Origin: Streptomyces sp. ISL-10
GTDB lineage: Bacteria; Actinomycetota; Actinomycetes; Streptomycetales; Streptomycetaceae
Direction: 5' to 3'
Length of the DNA stretch: 64,000 nucleotides
Assembly: GCF_018614575.1 (NCBI RefSeq)
Contig: NZ_JAGGOJ010000003.1
Span: 744,001-808,000, forward strand
Shown here one piece after another: positions 59,804 to 64,000 of this stretch. Position numbers and translations under genes: made by a program. Position 1 is the stretch's first letter; the number at the start of each line of letters is the position of its first letter. The notes below the pieces were generated by a model that saw nothing but the letters and a program-made list of their open reading frames with translations, did not search any database and had not been told where the DNA came from.

Positions 59804-60786
59804 GCACAGTGAACGTCCTTGTTACCGGAGGTGCCGGGTTCATCGGCGCCAACCTGTGCCGAGAGCTCGTGGAGCGTCCGAACGTGGGCAAGGTCATCGC
59901 AGTGGACGACCTGAGCACGGGCTCCGCGGCCAACCTCGCGGGAACCGACGTGGAACTGGTCGAGGGCAGCATCCTCGACCCCGGACTCCTCGACAATTAC
60001 GTGCCCGGAATGGACGCCGTCGTGCATCTCGCGGCACGCCCGTCCGTACCTCGCTCGCTGGCCGACCCGGTCGCCAGCCATCACGTCAACGCGACTGGCA
60101 CGGTCACCGTCCTCGAGGCATGCCGGCGCGCGGGCGTCCCCGTGGTCGCCGCCTCGTCCTCCTCGGTCTACGGAGCCACCGAGGTCCTGCCGAAGCACGA
60201 GGATCTGGCGACCCGGCCACTGAGCCCCTACGCCGCGAGCAAGCTCGCCACGGAGGCGTACGTCCTCGCCTACGGCACCTCGTTCGGCCTGCCCACCCTG
60301 GCGTTCCGCTTCTTCAACGTCTACGGGCCGCTGCAGCCGGCCGGCCATGCGTACGCCGCCGTGGTCCCGGCCTTCATCGACGCCATGCTGCGCGGCACAC
60401 CCGTGCGGATCTTCGGCGACGGACTGCAGAGCCGGGACTTCACCTATGTCGGAACCGTGGTCCGCGTGCTGGCCGACGCGGTGATGCGCAAGGTCTCCTG
60501 CGACCGTCCGGTGAACCTCGCCTTCGGCACCCGGGTCACCGTTCTCGACCTCGCCCGGGACCTCATGGACATCACCGGACTGCCGGCCGACATCCGGCAT
60601 GAGCAGCCGAGGGCGGGGGACGTCCGTGATTCCCAGGCGGCGGACGACCTGCTGCGCGAACTCTTCCCCGACATCGTCCAGGTGCCTCTGGAGCAGGGAC
60701 TCGCGAAGACGGTGAGCTGGTTCCGCACGCTCCCCGACTATGCGGTGCGGCAGCCCGCCGAGCCCGTTCCGGTGGACGTGGGCTGA
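59800..60786 (+). CDS. NAD-dependent nucleotide-sugar epimerase/dehydratase
   Basis: A 328-residue extended short-chain dehydrogenase. VLVTGGAGFIGANL binds NAD, SSSSVYG supplies the catalytic Ser/Thr and YAASK (Tyr-x3-Lys) the catalytic pair. RFFNVYGP and the Arg-rich DGLQSRDFTYV site bind the UDP- or dTDP-sugar. Most likely a UDP-glucose or UDP-GlcNAc 4-epimerase-like enzyme, but substrate cannot be fixed. GTG 59800 overlaps the GT4 stop; GTG 59809 is an alternative start closer to the fold. Confidence 0.94.
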   Translation: MSTVNVLVTGGAGFIGANLCRELVERPNVGKVIAVDDLSTGSAANLAGTDVELVEGSILDPGLLDNYVPGMDAVVHLAARPSVPRSLADPVASHHVNATGTVTVLEACRRAGVPVVAASSSSVYGATEVLPKHEDLATRPLSPYAASKLATEAYVLAYGTSFGLPTLAFRFFNVYGPLQPAGHAYAAVVPAFIDAMLRGTPVRIFGDGLQSRDFTYVGTVVRVLADAVMRKVSCDRPVNLAFGTRVTVLDLARDLMDITGLPADIRHEQPRAGDVRDSQAADDLLRELFPDIVQVPLEQGLAKTVSWFRTLPDYAVRQPAEPVPVDVG

Positions 60787-60852
60787 CGGGCGGCGCGGAG
60801 GATCTGCTTTTTCCTCGCCGCGGTTCTTGTACGACTCAGGCGATGACCGCGG

Positions 60853-61390
60853 TCACGACCTCGCCGACGGCTCCAGCTCCGGCGGGGAGCCTTTCCGGCC
60901 GGCGGAAAGCAGGTGTCCGATCCCGACCAGCGTTGGGAGCGAGGGTGCCGACTTCGTTACCGCCGCGGTGCGGCCCGGTTCGTGCTCGGTGGTGAGGTAG
61001 GAGGCGATCGCTGCCGTCGCTTGCGTCGGTACGGGACGCCGGTCGGCATGGTCCGACGAAGCGGGGCGCGCACGTCCTCCCGGGACGTGACGAGACCGAC
61101 GATCGCCACGGCCACCGACCCGAACAGGTCCGCCAGGGCGCCGGCGACGCTGCCGACCCTGGCGGACTCGCGCAGGGCGGCGGCCTGGTTGTCGATCCGG
61201 CGATGCGCTCCGCACGAGCTCGCCGAAGAAGGCGTCGAAGCCGGCGAAGTGCCGGTGCAGGACGCCCTTGGCGCAGCCTGCCTCCGTGGTGACCGACCGG
61301 CCGGTCAGCGCGCTCGGCCCGTCCCGGAGCAGGACACGCTCGGCGGCGTCGGACAGCCGCTCGCGCACGTCGCGGACGCTACCCCGTCGG
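60853..61390 (-). pseudogene. TetR-family regulator, frameshifted
   Basis: The minus strand begins SVRDVRERLSDAAERVLLRD then SALTGRSVTTEAGCAKGVLH and RHFAGFDAFFGELV, a clear TetR DNA-binding domain. The ligand domain then continues in another frame (QAAALRESARVGSVAGALAD, LFGSVAVAIVGLVTSREDVR) and returns to the first for ATAAIASYLTTEHEPGR and VGIGHLLSAGRKG. Two roughly compensating indels therefore scramble about 75 residues of the ligand domain. Confidence 0.8.
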
Positions 61391-61439
61391 CACGGTGCAC
61401 CTTCGCTCGGACCTCCGACCTGGCACGCGGCACGGACTC

Positions 61440-61960
61440 GAAGCCGGGGCGGCGACGTTCGAAGAAGCCTGGGGCCCGGCCGGCCGGAGTTCGATGCGGT
61501 CGTCTCCGGCAAAGCCTGGCACCGGGTGAACCCGGCGGCGGGAGCGGCCAAGGCGACGTGGGCGCTACGGCCCGGTGGCAGGCCAGCTGTGTTCTGGAAC
61601 GTGGGCCGACCCTTGCCCGGACCGGCGCGGTCCTTCGCCGAGGTCGGTCGCCGGGTGACGCCCGCCCCGCTCGCTGCCCGCCAATGGACGACGCCGGCTG
61701 TGCACGGCTACTCGGTGCCACCAGGGCGGCCGACGGGATACGGGAGCAGGCGTGTTCGGCGAGCCGGAGCAGTGGCGATTGGACGGGGAACGGTCCTGCA
61801 CCCGGAACGCGTAGCTGGACCACTGCCCACGACCGGCGGGCAACCCCCGGCTCCCGCCGACCGAGCTGGAAGAGGTGCTGCGGGCATCGGCGCCGCCACC
61901 GACGCGGCGGGAGGGGCAGGTTCACGATGCGCTACGCCACGTGGGGGTAACTGCGGCCGC
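61440..61960 (+). pseudogene. SAM methyltransferase, truncated and frameshifted
   Basis: The plus strand reads EFDAVVSGKAWHRVNPAAGA then ATWALRPGGRPAVFWNVG, SFAEVGRRVTPAPLAARQWT and TPAVHGYS, then in other frames AADGIRE, LPTTGG, and GRFTMRYAT. This is the second half of a type-11 methyltransferase; the SAM-motif half is missing. It lies divergent from the broken tetR-like gene, a pairing often seen with intact genes. Confidence 0.8.
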
Positions 61961-62058
61961 GGGCCGACCCGGCGACACGGTCCGTCTGACTGGGGCCTGC
62001 GGGCCACCTCCTCGTCGTCGCCGACGTGGGTGGTGGCCCCGGGCCGCCACTGAGGCCG

Positions 62059-63117
62059 TCACGCCACCTTGCTGTGGCTGCCCTCAGCGCTGTTCGTCGG
62101 AATCGCGCTGTAGACGGGGACTCGCAGAAGCCGGAGCCAGACGACGGCGGTCACCGCGACAACACTGATCAGCACGACCGGCTGCGGGACCGTCTTGAGC
62201 ATGATCAGGACGGCCGTCAGGCTCGTCATCGCCGCGAAGCCTCCGATGGCGACGGCCACCTGTCGAACCGTCAGCCCGAGCTGCTGGAGCCGGTGTGCGA
62301 TGTGGTCCTTGCCGCCCTGCAGCACAGGCCGCCCTTCTCTGCGCCGCGCCACCATGACCAGGCCGGTGTCCGCGGTGACCACCAGCGTGATGAGCAGCAG
62401 ACTGCCGTACCCGGAGAGCGCGGTGCTGTCCTTGTGCAGGGTCATGCTTGCGGACGACACCAGGAAACCCACGAAGAGCGCGCCCGCGTCACCGAGAAAG
62501 ATGCGCGCAGGGTGCCAGTTGTGGAAGAGGAATCCGGCACAGGCCCCGGCCAGGGCGGCGGTGACCGCGGCGGTGCCGATCAGACCGGCGGACAGCGCGG
62601 CGCAGCAGAGGAATGCCGCGATGATCGCGGCCACCGTGGACACCACGCCGTCCATGTTGTCCAGCAGATTGAACGCATTGGTGGTGAAAAGGATCCACAT
62701 CACGGCGAGGACCGCGTCGAGCCACGTGCCGAAGAGCACGGGATGGCCGCACCACGTGACGACCACAAGCGCCGCGGCCGCCTCGACGGAGAGCCGCACC
62801 CGGATACTGAGCGGACGCAGGTCGTCGACGAGACCGAGCACGGCGATCACAGCGGCACATCCGAGTACGACGCCAAGGGTGGAGTCACTCCCGCCCGTAG
62901 CGAACATCACCAGACTCGCGGAGCCCGCCGTCGCCACTGCGACGGCCATACCGCCCAGATAGGGCGTGGGGGAGACATGCACCTTACGTGCCGCGGGCTG
63001 GTCGGTGTATCCCCGCCGCACGGCGAGGAGACGCAGGGGCTCGGTCAGCAGAGCGGCTACCGCCAGAGCCACCAGCCCCGCGAGCGCCGTCACCATCCAT
63101 GGACTCAGACCGGACAT
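62059..63117 (-). CDS. WecA/MraY-family polyprenyl-phosphate sugar-1-phosphate transferase
   Basis: A 352-residue polytopic protein with about ten helices. The family motifs are intact: GLVDDLRPLS (Asp pair), NAFNLLDNMDG (catalytic Asp and Asn), FLGDAG, and the late loop GGKDHIAHRL with the His motif of the WecA/TagO type. It transfers a sugar-1-phosphate, such as GlcNAc-1-P, from a UDP-sugar to undecaprenyl phosphate and so starts glycan assembly. The start lies 13 bases inside the end of the upstream epimerase gene on the same strand, so they are coupled. Confidence 0.93.
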   Translation of the reverse strand: MSGLSPWMVTALAGLVALAVAALLTEPLRLLAVRRGYTDQPAARKVHVSPTPYLGGMAVAVATAGSASLVMFATGGSDSTLGVVLGCAAVIAVLGLVDDLRPLSIRVRLSVEAAAALVVVTWCGHPVLFGTWLDAVLAVMWILFTTNAFNLLDNMDGVVSTVAAIIAAFLCCAALSAGLIGTAAVTAALAGACAGFLFHNWHPARIFLGDAGALFVGFLVSSASMTLHKDSTALSGYGSLLLITLVVTADTGLVMVARRREGRPVLQGGKDHIAHRLQQLGLTVRQVAVAIGGFAAMTSLTAVLIMLKTVPQPVVLISVVAVTAVVWLRLLRVPVYSAIPTNSAEGSHSKVA

Positions 63118-64000
63118 GGACTCAGCCCCACCGCCCGGCCGTCGGTGTCGCCGGTGTGTCCTTCGTCCGTGCGACCGGAAGCGGCCACGTGCTCGTGCTG
63201 CCGCATTTCGCCGCGGGCGTCCGCCACGGCGTCCGCGAGGATGTCGTCGAGGTTCCGCCGTGGTTGCCAGCCGGTGAGGGCCCTCAGTTTGGTCGTGTCC
63301 GGGACCCGGCGGTCCATGTCCTCGAATCCCGGTCCGTAGGCCTCGTTGTAGGAGACTCGCTCTACGGCCGACGCGCTCTTCGCATACGTGATGAGGCGTT
63401 CGGCGAGATCGAGAATGCTGATCTCCTCGTCGCTTCCGATGTTGAAGGTCTCTCCCTCGGCCTCCGGACGGTCGATCAGCGAGACGAGTGCCGCGACCAC
63501 GTCGGTGACATGGAGAAAACAGCGGCTCTGCCGACCGGTGCCGTAGACGCTGAGCGGCTCCCCCCGTACCGCCTGTCGGGCGAATCTCGGAATCACCATG
63601 CCGTAGGCCGGGCTCTGCCGGGGGCCGACCGTGTTGAAGAAGCGCACGATAGTGGCACGCAGTCCGTACTCCCGGCGGTACAGCTCGGCGAGGATCTCGT
63701 CCACCGCTTTGGCCGTGCTGTAGGACCATCGCGGCACGGATGGACTTCCCAGAATGCGGTCGGACATCTCGGTCAGCGGCCCCGAGGAGTTCTTGCCGTA
63801 GATCTCGGATGTGCTGGCCAGAATCACCGGCCGGCCATGGCGGTAAGCCGCTCCGATGACCGTTTCTGTTCCCTTGGTGTTAATGGTGAAGGATCTCAGT
63901 GGCTGCTCGACAATAAGCTTCACCCCAACTGCTGCCGCCAGGTGGACGACCCGGTCGCATTCACCTACCAGCTTGTCGACCAGCGGCGCATCCAGCACGG
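63105..64000 (-). CDS. NAD-dependent nucleotide-sugar epimerase/dehydratase, 5-prime end missing
   Basis: The last 298 residues of an extended short-chain dehydrogenase; the NAD-binding GxxGxxG start lies beyond the window edge. Visible are VVHLAAAVGVKLIVEQPL, ASTSEIYGKNS (catalytic Ser/Thr region), WSYSTAK (Tyr-x3-Lys) and RFFNTVGPRQSPAYGMVIPR. The pattern fits UDP-glucuronate decarboxylase or UDP-glucose epimerase types. It is coupled to the WecA-like gene by a 13-base overlap. The tail after residue 270 is His/Gly-rich and not conserved. Confidence 0.92.
   Translation of the reverse strand, partial: VLDAPLVDKLVGECDRVVHLAAAVGVKLIVEQPLRSFTINTKGTETVIGAAYRHGRPVILASTSEIYGKNSSGPLTEMSDRILGSPSVPRWSYSTAKAVDEILAELYRREYGLRATIVRFFNTVGPRQSPAYGMVIPRFARQAVRGEPLSVYGTGRQSRCFLHVTDVVAALVSLIDRPEAEGETFNIGSDEEISILDLAERLITYAKSASAVERVSYNEAYGPGFEDMDRRVPDTTKLRALTGWQPRRNLDDILADAVADARGEMRQHEHVAASGRTDEGHTGDTDGRAVGLSPCPV

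Overview
The window is high-GC (about 70%) DNA with strong G/C bias at third codon positions, GTG starts, GTGA/ATGA stop-start overlaps and rare TTA codons. Together with a hopanoid operon, a conservon (cvn) operon, a LAXTG-type sortase substrate and a ydaO-type riboswitch, this points to a Streptomyces or close relative. Everything here is read from sequence without database searches.

Left part (1-9.9 kb): a hopanoid operon on the + strand: end of hpnD, a small repeat-rich ORF coupled at both ends, hpnE, a polyprenyl diphosphate synthase, squalene-hopene cyclase, hpnG, hpnH, an internally deleted dxs remnant, and an hpnO-like aminotransferase. An XRE-cupin regulator behind a nested palindrome and a one-helix membrane protein follow. 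The genes describe isoprenoid chains to squalene, cyclisation to hopene, then adenosylhopane, ribosylhopane and aminobacteriohopanetriol. The local ispG/dxs copies usually found in Streptomyces hopanoid loci are missing or broken.

9.9-26.4 kb: housekeeping-like genes: a tyrosine phosphatase, a LysM-M23 peptidase under a c-di-AMP (ydaO-yuaA) riboswitch, an SGNH hydrolase, TetR and AhpD-like proteins, an NAPE-PLD-like metallohydrolase, a conservon (histidine-kinase-like protein, roadblock, DUF742, GTPase, GAF protein), an acyl-CoA dehydrogenase lacking the usual catalytic Glu, a YjbR-like protein and a two-gene transketolase behind a MerR-type promoter. A tRNA-Pro(GGG) closes this section.

26.4-58.5 kb: an accessory region starting with an integrase fragment next to tRNA-Pro. 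It carries remnants or copies of IS3, IS701, IS256 and ISAs1 elements, several decayed tyrosine recombinases and broken genes (O-antigen ligase, VWA protein, FkbM and other methyltransferases). Between these are intact surface-glycan genes: asparagine synthase-like amidotransferase, Wzx-like flippase, GT4 transferases, methyltransferases, a GT-C/GT2-methyltransferase/SMR operon, DUF4012 and low-molecular-weight phosphatase genes, and a polytopic membrane protein. Also here are a secreted Asp/His-rich LAKTG protein and a membrane-anchored STAND NTPase with TPRs.

58.6-64 kb: more glycan genes: a GT4 transferase, an NDP-sugar epimerase, a decayed TetR/methyltransferase pair, a WecA/MraY-like phosphoglycosyltransferase and a second epimerase running off the window. 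The right half looks like a cell-surface polysaccharide locus repeatedly rearranged by mobile elements.
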